64,000 nucleotides of DNA from Whalleya microplaca (Eukaryota > Ascomycota > Sordariomycetes > Xylariales > Xylariaceae): NCBI GenBank assembly GCA_022497155.1, contig MU385711.1, positions 682,001 to 746,000 on the forward strand. Reading direction: 5' to 3'. This document shows, in pieces, positions 22,400 to 35,013 of this stretch. A program made the position numbers and the translations under genes. Position 1 is the first letter of the stretch, and every line of letters begins with the position of its first letter. The notes under the pieces are model-generated. The model saw only the letters and a list, made by a program, of their open reading frames with translations, did no database searches and was not told the origin of the DNA.

Positions 22400-24582
22400 C
22401 TAATTGCACTCTTTGAACTTCAACCTGTGAAAGTCCAGTACCTCAGGATCGATGTCCCCTCCCAGCATCAATTTCTTCGGGTCACCTTCAACTTTGAGAC
22501 CTTCAAGGCTCCTTGCCCTGGATAAGGCCACGTATATTTGACCCGCCTCCCAAGCCCTAGAAAAGTCCACGATGACCCGATCCAAAGTCAAACCCTGACT
22601 TTTGTGAATACTCAGTGCCCATGCGGGAGCTAATGGGATCTGTGTACGACTGAGGAGGCTGTACGGTTCATCATCTCCCAAGCATTGGATCATGGAGTCG
22701 GCAAAGATTGTCTGAACCACGCCATTATGGAATTTAACGACGGGCCACCCTTCATTTCCAGCGAGTTTCATGAACTCTCTGAGGCGAGACTCCTTTAAGT
22801 GTGCGAATTCGCCCAGTATGTTTTCGGGATCCTCGCGGTTTTGGCTAGTCTTAGCCTTTGGGATTGTCGCAAGATCAAAAGGTTCAAATCTGCAGATGAC
22901 ACCTTGGCTGCCATTGCACAGCCGGTTGCTCAAATCAAGGTTGACAAGCAAAACAACTAGCATGCCTTTTTTCAACTCAAGGGTTCGTTCGAATTGAGAG
23001 CCATGCAGTGCTTTTATGAAGCCATCCTCGCAGCGCTCCCCTTTTTTGTGGAGATGCGGGTGCTTTTCATGATTCCAGCTAAAGTTATCCACACATTTAT
23101 ATGTATGCTTCTCCGTTTTTAATCGGATCAGTTGCTTTTGATTGAACTCCCGCACTTCTTCGAGGGTTGAATACAGTCTGGTTGCATTACCTATTCTGCA
23201 CGGATGGTCTGTCAATAGCTCCACGTCGTCTGCAGTAAAGGGATCTCCGGCTCGGCATTTCTGCAACATTTGGATGAACATCTCGTCTTCTTGTCGATGG
23301 ATAGTCTTCAAAGCGAAGTAGACGAAATCGCATTCCTCCCAGGCTTCGCTTTTGAAGGCCCATTTGTCCTCGTCATAGTAGGAGCCATGTGTTTTGCATG
23401 TATAGGCCGCTTCGCGATGATCGACCTCGAGATTAGTCCCACACTTCATGCAGTGCTGGAAGGGTCTGACAGGAGGAAGCTGGTGAAAGTCTCCCGTGAC
23501 AATCAGCTGTACACCTCCAAAAGCTTCCTTACAATTTCGAGCCTCCTTCATTATTTCGTTGAGCCTCTCGAAGAAATGATTCTCTACCATGCTTATTTCG
23601 TCGATGACTAAAACATGGGTTCGCTTGAGACGCCTTCGAACGTGCTTGCCATGCGCGTCTTTCTTGAGCTTATCTATATCCCTCTTCATGGACTCAAGTT
23701 TCCAGCCAGCGTATGTCCACGTAGTTGAGCCACCAACCTCCAGGGCTGCTTGGCCGGTCGGAGCAATAATGTCGACCCTCTTCCCCAGAGCTCGGAGTTG
23801 CCTCGTGAAAGCCTTTAAAACTGTGGACTTACCACAGCCAGCTGACCCTGTGTAGAAGACGTTGCGCCCGCTCATGATAATGCTAACCAATTCAGCTTGC
23901 TCAGGGCATAAAGGAGGTCCAGTCACAAACACGCGAGACCGCACCCCGCTTTCTTGAGTTTCTGCACATAATGAGGACTTTTCCACCTGCTCGTGGGTGA
24001 CAGGTACATCAGCTGCAGCACGTCGTGATGGTCCCAGGTCAATTGTCCATAACTGCTGGCCATGCTCTTCCCCGGGATCCGCTGTTTGTTCGTTGGTATT
24101 GTATTCCCGTAGACTATCATCCTTATTACTCGCCCCGTGATTCACATGCACCATCCTTCCCGAGCAGTACACGTCGAGAATGTCATCATCCGAAGTATCT
24201 ACCACTTTTCTGGGTTTGATGCCGTTTTTCGAGTGGTTTACGGTGCGGGAAATGGTTTGTGTTATATGGGTTTCATCGGATCCATTGCTTTCATCGTCAG
24301 AGCTTGACAGGTTGATTACCTCGGGCAACGAGTTATCACTTAGACGCTGCCGTTTGTTTCTGTCTGCATTTTTCCTGTTCGAAGATTTATGCGTTAAAGA
24401 TCTCTTTGAGCCAGCCAGAGGTCCTGTCGCCTGAACATGGTTCCGTTCTGTGTTCCATTGTATCTGTGGGGACCAAGGGTCGGTTCGGAGCGTGGTATCT
24501 GTTGATGAGTGCTATTAGCCGGGTGATCATAATACCTAGTACTATCAGATTTCGAACCCTCACTGCGATACGGCACCGACAT
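22400..24582 (-). CDS. PIF1-type ATP-dependent DNA helicase
   Basis: The core frame 22400-24498 is uninterrupted. It lacks an in-frame ATG before the acidic N-terminus, so I propose a short first exon, complement(join(22400..24498,24558..24582)), with a 59-base intron that closes the phase (donor GTTCGA is weak). The product would be 707 residues; the first ATG inside the long exon, at 24154, is the alternative. Helicase motifs: Walker A GSAGCGKST (226-234), VIDEIS (306-311), TGDFHQLPP, the PIF1-family QGVICRF region, and a C-terminal HKSQGLTLDR and YVALSRA pair. A four-ligand zinc-knuckle-like insert (Cys358, Cys361, Cys376, His379) follows the TGD motif. The N-terminal 200 residues are acidic and basic, low in complexity. 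There is no Rep or rolling-circle domain, so it is not a complete Helitron protein. It could be a chromosomal or repeat-borne PIF1 paralogue. Confidence 0.85.
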
Positions 24583-24718
24583 AGGTGCTGTATATATTCT
24601 CTGAGAAATCACAAATGCATGTTCTCAATAAGCTATATGCCCATTTAACGCGTCGCAATTTAAGAGACGCGTCGACCCCTGCTACCTCTGCTAATCATAT
24701 CATTTCGGCAAATTGTAT

Positions 24719-24803
24719 AAGTGGTTCTACAGGCCTACAAGGGCCCACACCAAACCCTCTTCCGTACACATATAACTTCAGAGGCATTTTCGATCCGACT
24801 AAG
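24719..24803. repeat. Dispersed 85-base repeat, less mutated copy
   Basis: Aligns without gaps to 62578-62662. The two differ at 16 positions, 13 of which are explained by C-to-T or G-to-A in the other copy. This copy keeps the presumed ancestral bases (for example AGGCCTACAAGGGCCCACAC). The element it belonged to is not identified. Confidence 0.75.
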
Positions 24804-24980
24804 AGTCGGTTTTTTACCCGCCCTCCTCCCTAAACAAGAGAAGGAAAAATTGGTTTTGAATTTTTGTTATTTAAGTTTTGTTTTTTAGCTATAGGTAGTT
24901 TTAGGTTACCGGCTAGTTTTCGATATTTACGCGAATCGAATAGAGGCCCGGCTAGATATCGGATCCGGCTCTGTCACTTA

Positions 24981-25051
24981 ACGCCGACAAGCCGGCCCTT
25001 ATTATATAACGCCGATAAGCCGGCCCCTATTATATACCGCCGACGAACCGG
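24981..25051. repeat. 28-base GC-rich tandem repeat, 2.5 copies
   Basis: Units start at 24981 and 25009, followed by a partial unit at 25037. The core is CGCCGAYAAGCCGGCCC followed by a TATTATATA spacer. GC-rich blocks alternate with AT-rich spacers. Confidence 0.8.
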
Positions 25052-26179
25052 ATAACCTGATACGGCTTACGCCCCCCAATATATGCAATAAAACCCACCA
25101 TAGAAAATGCCCTGAAGTGCACTGTAGATGTAAGCCATTTCTTCCCTTTATCGATACCTACGCTTCGCCGTGTGATGAGGGGAATCTGACAAAGGGAATT
25201 TGAAAGGAATAGAACATATAAATCGGGCGACTAGTTGAAATGTCAATTGAATGAGGGCCTCAAACGTTTAAGAATATCTATCAAATACCTCCTCAAGAAA
25301 CTATGTTTCATCATGCCTCATATACGTACATGTACTTCATTCAGATCTCTAAGCCGTGCACCTCATCGACAGCCGTAACACAACGTCTATTGGAATACGG
25401 AGCAGAACTTGTGGGACAGTATGTTTTTTAATAGATACTTAGTCTTTTTCTCTGTTTCTTTTCCTTCACTTCCTACACTACATGCATGATCTGACCTACT
25501 TAAATATGTACTCTGGACACCCCACATTATCTAATTCAGCTAGCGTAAGAAATACCTAGAAATCGCGGATATCAAATACATAAATTAGCTTTCAAATTCA
25601 TTACTGGCATACTCACCGCGAAGGAGGCAGTTATTATCGCGAATGTCGAATGCCAACGTTCTCTTTCGCGCACTCTTTAGCTTCCTTCTTGCCCCCTGCA
25701 TTAATGACAAGCCCCACTATGGAAAAATGTAGTGGACAATACATATATCTTACTTGCGTACAAGGCAGCAAGATAACATGGATGCAGTAGGGGTAATGTA
25801 TTCTCTAATTGGTGACCATCCAAGCTAGAAGCATCACGTGTTCATATATTTTCTTACAATAGCCCGATCACAGCTCTTAGCCCCAATCCGAATACTCCAC
25901 AAACTAGCCTTCCCATCAGGAGGCAACCTACTTATTATGTATTGTCTCCCGAAAGTTTTATCAGTGATCATCTTCAAGTTCAAGTAAAGACTGGTCACTA
26001 GATCAGAGGTCGGTTTCACTTAGTTGTTATTTTCTCCTCCCCTTATCAAAGTTGTAGTTGAGTATAGGCTAGGTACTCAAGAACAGGAATTCTACTTGGC
26101 TACGTCAGAATCTGTCTCATCCATTGTCTTAGGGCTTTTTTCCATCTTCAACTTGCTCTATCTGCCTAGTTAAGAGAGC

Positions 26180-27959
26180 ATGGCAAATCAGTGGGATACG
26201 GAGAAAATTAATAAGTGGGTTGCACAGGGCAAGCTGACGAGGGAGTACATTACGCAACGTATGGATCGTATGATAAGAGATGGTTACGCCCTTTACGAAA
26301 GCGAAGAAGCAGTCATCATGGGGATTTTTGAACATGCGTGCACTCATGAAGGTGATAGCACCACCATTCTAACAGAGTCTGGGTTCATCTCTCTTCTGCA
26401 GTCCAAAGCTGCCCTTCCTAGCACTCCAGAAGGCATCCATGGTGGGAAGATCATATACTCCAGCATCGCATATCTTAGTACTATCCCTTTTCCCAAGCAT
26501 CCAGATGCAAGGACTTCACAATTGGAAGGTCTTTCCTATAATCAGCTCGCACGTGGGTTAATATGGGCCTCGCCGGGACGGTATTCATATATCATAGAGG
26601 AGGGTAACAGGTCCCGCCAGCGCACCAATGCCGACCACCGCAGGCTGATCTTTCAAAGCCTTGCCTCTACAACTCACGCCAAACCATATCACCCCGAGCA
26701 GGCACGCCAGATGGCATTAAAAAAGTCAGTAATCAGGTCTATTCATCGCCCTCTCTGCCTTGTTCTCAGATAGATAGTTCCTTCCGGGGACAACTTCACA
26801 ACTTACATCCCCTGAAGCTCGCGTCAAGGCTTTCGAGCTTTCTTGAAACTGTATAACAAGAGCAAATACTGACTCCTCACGTTATAGTGCATTTGATGTA
26901 GATGATCCCGACTTCTATCATGAATTTTGCTCCTCGAATCACGATGATGACGGTGATGAGATTTACCATGACCTCTTAGATGTGCTTTACTCTATGCAGC
27001 CAGTCATTGACCCCAGATATGCCACTGTTCATCGGGATGCATTCCGGGCAACAGCGAAACTTCTTATGGAGCAGAACAAGGTAACCTCGTTGCATTCCCT
27101 TGCGATCCCGACCGAGGATTTCATAGCACTAGCTAGGGTCTTGTTGGCATTGCAATTTGAACCCACGGACGTCAAGATAGACCTTTCTCAGTACACCACA
27201 GCAGCGCAAACCGTATGTGCGGCTTTCTGTCAGGATTCAAACGCAGAGGTCATCAGCTGGCCGACGTTCAATCATGCTTTCAGGGATATAATGCCATACT
27301 TGTTTGAAACCTTTTACCGACTCCTCTCGTGTACCTTCATGGATAAAAGTAGCATCTTTGATGTCTTTGACGCCACTCCGCCTCCTACTACATCGGGAAA
27401 TATTCTCACAACACCCCGTCAGAGCCAGCTCGTCACTTTCCTTGCGGGGTCAGTATACTTTGGGGATCTTTATTGCTGTTACCAGTATGCTGGTCAGAAC
27501 CGCCCATCTATCGCTGCGATTATAAATGTTTTGGAAACGGTTCCCGACGAGGCTATCATGGTGATATCTGGGACCACGAAAGCAGGAGAATACTGTATTT
27601 TTGGCATATTTAGTCCAGAACCCAAGGCTGACGGACCCAGCATCCAAACCAATGTTCTTCCAGGGATCGCCAAGCGGGAACGGTGTTCTTTATTCCAATT
27701 AGCCCCGATGCAGGACACATTCAGAGGGGTCGTAGGCAAGCCAGGCTGGATTGTTAATAGTAACGCTGTCAGTTTCGGGCAAGATGGCGGGGTAGAAATG
27801 ATTATCAAGGACGGGCTCCTCGCAGAAATCAGGCATGAAGTTGTAAATGTAGATGAGGGTAGAGGGGCATATGAGGCCAACGTCTGGAGAGGAAACTGGA
27901 CTGTGGAGTTCGAAGTAGCGGAGCTAGAGATTTGGAGCGAGCATGACGGGCAGAACTAA
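26180..27959 (+). CDS. TLDc-domain-like protein
   Basis: Model: join(26180..26724,26888..27959), 538 residues. The two frames are clearly one gene, but the donor is uncertain: GTCAGT at 26725 closes the phase, and GTCTAT at 26738 also would; the acceptor is TATAG at 26887. The N-terminal 180 residues are helical and resemble the part that precedes TLDc domains in fungal proteins (LTESGFISLLQ, KIIYSSIAYLSTIPFP). The C-terminal half has the order of a TLDc domain: VISGTTKAGEYCIFGIFSP, then LFQLAPMQDTFRG, then a final beta-rich segment ending EVAELEIWS, like the FEVEALEVW close of TLDc. These domains occur in oxidation-resistance and V-ATPase-associated proteins. Cytosolic; no signal or membrane segment. 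The family call is moderate. Confidence 0.7.
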
Positions 27960-29625
27960 GAAATAGTCAGGCACAGCCTATTCAGCTGTGTACTAAACCC
28001 CGATTTCTATGAGTGGAAATTGAGGTCTAAAAGTGTCACACTAGCTTACAGTATTATGATTAACATCCCAATTATAGTAGGAAACATGTTACAGCTTTTC
28101 GAAAGTCTGTTGATCTCCTGGACCTACGGTGTCTTCCTCGAATCATATGAGACAGTATGTTTAGACGTGGATAATAATTTCTATAAATATGTCTTAAGGA
28201 TGATATAAATGGCACAGTGTTTTCTTCGACAAGCACTCTATCTACCGGATTGACAGGGGTGGAGGCAATGATCTCTTTGATTCCGTTGGAGTAGTACAGT
28301 GTAGACTGTTTGTTCTACGGTTTAGCATTCGATTTATCTACCATTCAAGTTTGATCATGAATGAACAACTATATTGCATAGCTCTTTAGTTTTTAAAAAG
28401 TGTGACTGCTTCACTCTTGTAGCATAAAGGATTCTCATTCAGCTTTCATCCTATATATAGACAGCCCCGCCTGCAAATTTGCCCTATGGTAGCCGCTTTT
28501 CCTTATCGTATGTGTATCAAATTCTCTTGATGGGGCATGGTCAGCCTGTTACATGCAGGCATCCACAGCAACACTGCTATCTTAGTGAAGGGCAACCGTT
28601 GTTATAAATGAGGTGTCAACTCTCTGAGGATCTTTCAGCACTGGATAGCCATTGGGCCCATAGGGTATTCCTGACAAACAAAGCAGTTTCAACTGCCGTG
28701 TCCATACCCTGCCACGTACACCAAATTCGGGAATGTCGTTTGTGGCGCTTAAGAGCTGCAATTGAATTGATACATAATCTAGATGAATCAGAAATCATTA
28801 AAGATAGTTCCAAGGCTTATGCACCTGCTTCTTATAGCTCCGGAAGCTGAATTTATTCTGGCATTCCCCATATCTTGCAGCTGCTGGAATGAGGGCACGT
28901 TTGACCATATTTGTACATGTGTGCATTTGTTATCGGAAATTCTCCGATTCGGCAAGCAGGCGATGTGAGGCTCAGCTGTATTGTTCTGTTTTTAGAACGT
29001 CACTTTAGACTATAGCCAATAAGCCATGGCGTCATTCGGTGTTGGCTTAGGGATGGCTAGTGGCTGTGTTGAACTAGGCTTCATCTAGTCATTTTTCTCC
29101 CTTGGGCCACAATCCTCTTTTAACACTCTCCAGGATTGTCCCTTGCTTTGCATGAAGCAGGAGTGAGTTGGTAAATGTGTTAGTATGTTGGAAGCTGTAA
29201 GCTACTTTAAGTTGAATATGATTGTTCATCATTGTTGTTGTACACAATTGCAAACTTGACTTCCCATGCTGCCAAGCCACTGCATATCACATTTGCCAAA
29301 TCTAACATTTTTAGAGTGATAGAATGTTCCATGGTACATCGGACAAATACTGGGTAAAACTACGGGTTGAACGGGCCCGGCAACCATTTGAAAAATAGAA
29401 ATATTGATCCCATCCGCCCAGTGGTTACCTAGGTATCAGTTTGCTGTTGCCCCCCATGCAACCCTTGGCAGATTTTGTCAGTAATCCTGCTACTCCACCT
29501 TGACTATCACTATAACTCTCAACCCGGCCCATACCACCATGTCCATACATTTTCTTTTTACCCCTTGCGACGACGTTGAGATTTCTACACGTAACTTGGC
29601 TTCTAGAACTACCCGCTAGGCTTGA
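27960..29625. other. Intergenic, no supported gene
   Basis: Small frames at 28608-28850 and 29089-29280 have no motif or splice context. The last 200 bases hold the promoter of the large membrane protein gene. Confidence 0.55.
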
Positions 29626-32600
29626 ATGTCAAAAGCGGACGTAATGGCGGAGGATATTCGGCAGCGGGAGGAGGCATCGCCTTGGCCACTCCCATCCGTC
29701 TATTCGCCTTGGCGGAGTGAAGAGCACGTGGCACAGGATGGTAAGATAGGTCGAAAGGACTCCAGCCCAGAGGCGTCGCAACAAGCACGAGAGGTATCTT
29801 GGCCATTTATGTCGCCGACAAGAGGTGATAACACCGCCAATTCTCAGTCATCGGATCGGATCTCGTCCATAAGATCTTCGGCAGCGGACTCCGCCAGATC
29901 CATATCGCCCGTCACACCAAAACCACCTAGTCGAGATCGAGATGCCTTTCCCGCTGCAAGAGCCATGGTATCTCTCGTCCGGGACCCGGATGAAGAGGGG
30001 GTTGCTGGTTCAAGCAACCAGAGTGCAAGATGGGGACAGAGTCGACAAACGAAGTTTACCGAGATGTTAGGTGGGCCACTATCACCAGTGCGATCGGAGA
30101 AGAACAGCCGGTCCGCGCCGAATTATTCTGGACCCGCCGATATCCCAGCTGCAACAGCTTATCACAGCACGGAGACTTTCCCGATGACTTCGGTAGACTC
30201 ACTCCAGCAGCCTCCGGACCGCCGACAAAGCCACGATGGTGATGATCCTGACGAGCTCGCGACACGATATGGTGCGTTTAAGATCTATGTCAACGCTTGT
30301 GAATTTCGGTGTACTAACTGTACCTTTAGCGGAACCACCGTTAGACTGCCATTCACGGCGAGATGTCTATATCAAGCGATGCAGCTGGGTTTACATCACT
30401 TTGGTCGCGCTTTCGATATACTCGACCGGTCTGAGTGCATTATGGCTCATTGTCTCGATCTACCAGCCTCGGTATGGGCGTGGCATATCCTCTAGTGAAG
30501 GATGGCGATTAGCACCTTCGACGGCAACACTACTTTGCACTCTGTTTGCGAAGACGATTGAGTTGTCGTTCGTGACAGTCTTTGTGGCATTTCTTGGGCA
30601 GGTTCTGAGCCGACGGGCATTGATGAAGCCTAAAGGCACAACCCTTGCGGAGATGACAATGCGTAACTGGGTCATTGTAAGTTCTAAGCCCAGAGAGAGT
30701 AAATGTCTTGTCACTAATAATGTAATTCCAGCAACCGGGCTCTTTACTTACGTACTGGGCTGGTATCCCTTATGCTGCCGCGACTCTCCTTGGCATCCTC
30801 GCGCTATTGGCAACATTCTGTTCTATGTTCTACACCACAGCATCCGATGCCATGGTTAGCCCTAAGCTCAAGTACGGGGAGTGGAAATCTCGGGAATTGG
30901 AAGGACTCGTAAAAGTGTCATATTCCAACCCTTACTATGTTTTAGACACGTGCTCGACTCCCATTGACAAGAACCTGGACGAATTCAATGCCGCTCCTTC
31001 CTGCCTTGATGTACAATACTCAGGACAATGTGAGTATCCTGCTCCAATACAGCAGTCCAGTTGGAAGAAGTATGAAGCTAACTAATGTGTAATCAGCTTA
31101 CCACAATTTACTTACCTTCATGTATGCTTTCAAATCTATTAAATGTATATATAAACTTTTATTTAACATACAGTAGGAAAGAGTGGCAAGATATCCACGA
31201 GAACGGAACATCGACCAACGAAGACATGAGCGGAAGGCCAACGGGGAAGCACAACTTGTTCGACAACACAACAATGGACTCGTCCTGGATCGAGGCCGAT
31301 TATGGAAACACGCCCTCGAACTTCGCGAAGTTCAATCGAATTGTCAACAACGTCACCCTTGCGATGCCCCACCCAGGCGTGTACGATGCGGCGACGGACC
31401 CGAAGAACGACATCCTCCAGCCGAATGACCTTTCGGGGACGGGAGAGTACTCGATCCGGGCAAGTGTTGTATCACCGGCCGTCAATGTCATGTGTGTCAA
31501 CATGGCCTCTAGTGAACTGGCGCCGCTGGTATACACGGAATGGCCCAACGCCCGCACTGCGCAGACCGGTATCTCTGGACAGACCATTGGCGTCGAGGAT
31601 TGGTACGAGGACGTCCCTGTAGCAAGCGGGAGCGAGTGGCTGAACAGGACGGCGGCTGACGATGTGTTCCGATGGGGACCCAAGTATCAACGTCGACCGC
31701 CTGTCTTCCAATTGGTGAGTTCACTAAGATACTTGACTTTGAGTCCTAGTTTCTAGGAATTGTAGTACAGGCTGACACATTCCCGAAATTGCAGTTTCCG
31801 ATCGATTACAACATGATAACGAATACCACCGTCGTCTCCGGGGATGCGATATACCTCCTAGCGAAATCTGGAGTTGTATCCGACTACACGCTGTGCGAGA
31901 TGCGATCATGGGTGACGGCGAAATGCTCCACGGTATTCGACCTATCCGGGCTCTCAGGCGGACGGATGAAGGCGCACTGCGAAGACTCCTCTGACGCGAA
32001 CGCCTACGACAGAGCCATGGACTACGACACCCCGCCCGTGCCCTCGGTCGATTGGAAGAACATGGCGGACCAGTGGCGGCTCTCAATGGACCTGAACGGC
32101 GGCGTGCAGAACAATAATGCGAGCAACGCGCGTATCGTCACCAACCTGGTCCTTGGCTCGCCGGAACTCGATCCCCTCCTGCCATCGATAGCTGAAGCTC
32201 TCGCCGTGCTCGCTTCCTCAACCCTCGTGATCGGTGCCGAAGATTCGACGTACCGCCCGGCATGGGAATATCCCTCCATGCGCCTCGACCCCGGCGTGTA
32301 CGAGCCGTTCCGAGCGACGATGCGATCGCAGGAGTACACGTCGTCGCACACGGAGGCATGGCAGGGGATCTTCTATATAGTCCTAGGAGCGGTCTTCGTG
32401 ATCAACGTCGTGTGTCTGGTCTACTTTATAATACGCCCGGGGATGGTCTCCGACTACACGGAGCCACAGAATCTGTTCGCGGTGGCGGTCAACTCGCCGC
32501 CAAGCCGCGCGCTCACGGGCAGTTGTGGACACGGGCCGGATGCCCAGCAGATGGCCGTGCCGTGGAAGGTGGCGTACGCCCCCGGTGTCAACCATTATTA

Positions 32601-32742
32601 TTTCGATGAGGCCAGTGGGGAGGAGGGCCTTGATAAGAATGCTCGCTTAAGCAAGCAGAGTGTAGCGAGTGGTGCTGACTTACTGTCAGATAACGGACGG
32701 TTCAGGAGTGCCTACAAGAGGCTAAACTCAAACCGTGTTTGA
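29626..32742 (+). CDS. Large fungal membrane glycoprotein, function unknown
   Basis: Model: join(29626..30271,30330..30676,30732..31033,31177..31714,31795..32742), 926 residues. Introns 1, 2 and 4 have good donors (GTGCGT, GTAAGT, GTGAGT); intron 3 (about 143 bases) is the least certain because CAG and TAG acceptors lie three bases apart and its donor is GTATCC. Residues 1-215 are a Ser/Pro/Arg-rich disordered tail. Three hydrophobic segments follow at about 235-258, 276-305 and 336-364. Then comes a loop of about 440 residues with several NxT/NxS sites and cysteines, probably extracytoplasmic, a fourth helix at about 803-826 (FYIVLGAVFVINVVCLVYF), and a cytoplasmic tail. This layout matches a widespread but uncharacterised class of Pezizomycotina proteins. 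GC content rises sharply in the exons compared with the flanks. Confidence 0.82.
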
Positions 32743-33255
32743 TCGGGTCGTATGGACCTGATCGTGTATATGAGGCCCGAGGGAGGGCCTGATGGATTTA
32801 ACCTTGTATTTGTATATTACCTAATGTTTTTATCAAACCTAGCATAGCATATCTTAGCATGTAGCATAGCATGTAGCATAGCGACGGCGTTCTACGCGTT
32901 GAGCTACCTGGCGAACATCCGCCATTATCAATTTACCAACGAAGTTTTCTAACAAGACCATAGTCACGATCACAGTGCTTAATAATACGGCGAGATTTAA
33001 TGTTGTTTAGTAGTAATAAGTAATCAATTTGTAACAATATCTTGCGAGTGTCAAGGATGTTGAGATCCCGACTATTTAGGCGTTGAGTAACTTCTGCTAA
33101 GTCAGAATGCCAGCAGTAATGAATGACAGGAGAGAATGGAAGGCAGCAAGCGAGGCGACCAAAGAACAGCAGAGCCATTCAAGAGTCGTAAAGCTTACAT
33201 ATTGAAATATCCACGTATCCGTCCGAATATCACCAATTGCAAGCTTCTTGCATCT
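32743..33255. other. Convergent intergenic region
   Basis: Between the 3' ends of the membrane glycoprotein gene (plus) and INO1 (minus). It contains a short CATAGCATGTAG repeat near 32846-32881. No gene. Confidence 0.6.
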
Positions 33256-35013
33256 CTAGAACAGCTTGTGCTCCAGAGTCATGTCAGACTCCGGCTCCAA
33301 CCCGACACAAGCACGGAAGATGTTGGTTAGAGCACTGCGCTGCTTGACAAGGGCATTCACGACCGGAGTCCCGGGAGGAGTCAATGGAGCCTTGAGCATG
33401 TAGCTGAGGATACTCAAAACGCTATGGAAGCCTTGGTACCCGCTAGTAGCGGTAGTCCCATCAGCTGAGTGAGCCTTCCACTGAATACGGGTCATCATCT
33501 CCGCGACCAGGACAAGATCGATGATGAGGGGTGATGCAAGCAGTGAGTCCTCGCAGACATTGAAAAGCCTGTGTGTGGTGGGTCAGTCAAGTGTTGATCA
33601 AACCCGGGCAGGTGAAGGCCGACTTACGAAATAGTTTGATGTCCGCCAAGGAAGATTTCGGCATAGTACTCATCAAGTGCGCGCTTGTTGTCGCCAACAG
33701 CTGGCATGTACTTGATTACGACGGTGTGGTCCGGGTGCTCTCCTTTCTTGTACAGCACCGAGTTCGCTTCAACCATGTCATCGACCACGTTGGACTTGGA
33801 AATCTCTTTGGATCGGAACTGCTTCTGCGAGCTCAAGTTCTTGCCATCGTTATTTCCCAGATGGTTGTAGCTTGCGATCGAGGTCAACTTGATGCCGGCG
33901 TTGATCAAGAAATCAACCAAAGCAGATTTCATCTTCGTCTGGCCCGACTTGAAATCATCGCCACCGATGAAGGCTCCATGTTTCTCGGCAAGCTTGACGG
34001 CACCAGGAACAAAGGTGTTCTGGGGTGATCCATTAATGAAAGGCGTGTTCTCCAGGATACAGGCCACCGCAAAGACGGTCGATGGAGAAATTTCTTCATG
34101 TCCTTCTTCGATAGACTTGAGCAAGTTCTCTGCAGTATCATTGACTCCGGGGATGATATCGGCATAACGCTCAGTGTTAGCGGTCCACTGCACAATAACC
34201 TTGTCTAGGCTGTTCTGCGCCTTGAAGTCACTGTTTAAGGTCAGTAAGGGGGCACTGTCTGGAAAGTAATCTATGCCAAACCTACCGAATATCCTGTCTA
34301 ATCTTCTCGACATGGGCTGTGGAAGCCTTGTTGCCAGCAATGACGTTATCGGCTCTGTCCTCCTGGTTGGCTGCGATGAAATCGGGATAGTAGATACTAG
34401 GAAGCGGAACCATCTGAGACACCTCCTTCTTGACAAGCGCCTTCAAGGTAGGTTCAAGCACAGCAGCGCGGTCCATAGCATCGGCGATATTCATGCTGCT
34501 GATATCCCATCCGCCAACAACAAGGTCATTGGGATGAACCATGGGAAGAACATCATGGAAAGGGATATTAACCTCCTTCATTGTCTTGTAATCAGTTCCC
34601 AGCTTCATGGTGGAGCTCATGACAACAGATCCGTAGTAGTTAGCAGCACGAGGGCCCTCGCGAGTGTCCCATACTAGGCCTCGACGGTTGGCAATAATGC
34701 CAGCCGTCACAGTAGTGCCATTGTTGCCACCCCATCCCACAAGCATCATGCCAACCTTGGGAATCTTACGGTCGACCTTGAAGTCATATACGGTCTCTTG
34801 AGGGGTAGCTACGTACGAGCCCGCGGCATCTTGGGTCACGCTAGTAGTACGATACGTATACTTGGATAAGATCTCATCGTCGGTGTACTTTACGTTAGGA
34901 GAGCTAACCGTGAAGAGGTTCCTGTTGTTAGAGGGCAAGGGAATTGTATCGTTCCCATTGGCGTGTCCATCCCCGTTCGCAGAGCCCGTGGCTACCTCGG
35001 CATGTGGCGCCAT
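33256..35013 (-). CDS. INO1: myo-Inositol-1-phosphate synthase
   Basis: Model: complement(join(33256..33568,33628..34230,34286..35013)), 547 residues, the normal length for fungal enzymes. It converts D-glucose 6-phosphate to 1L-myo-inositol 1-phosphate in the cytosol with NAD as an internally recycled cofactor, the first committed step to inositol and phosphatidylinositol. Visible motifs: NAD-binding [10 protein letters not shown], then [72 protein letters not shown] with the catalytic lysine region, [24 protein letters not shown] and [17 protein letters not shown]. All phases close with GTAGGT and GTAAGT donors. Gene identity is secure. In yeast the gene is repressed by inositol through E-box-like UASino sites; I did not see a clear UASino in the 300 bases upstream. 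Confidence 0.98.

Larger units (their letters stand above)
24583..26179. other. Repeat-bearing spacer upstream of the helicase
   Basis: No gene found. Contains a diverged dispersed repeat (24719-24803), a T-rich tract (about 24845-24900) and a short GC-rich tandem repeat (24981-25051). The rest is AT-rich. Confidence 0.55.

Noticed and set aside
22770..23855. Plus-strand frames opposite the helicase
   Set aside because: Antisense shadows of a strongly coding sequence.
24394..24612. 72-codon frame with ATG upstream of the helicase as a separate gene
   Set aside because: It overlaps the helicase N-terminus in another frame; its start region is better used as the first small exon of the helicase.
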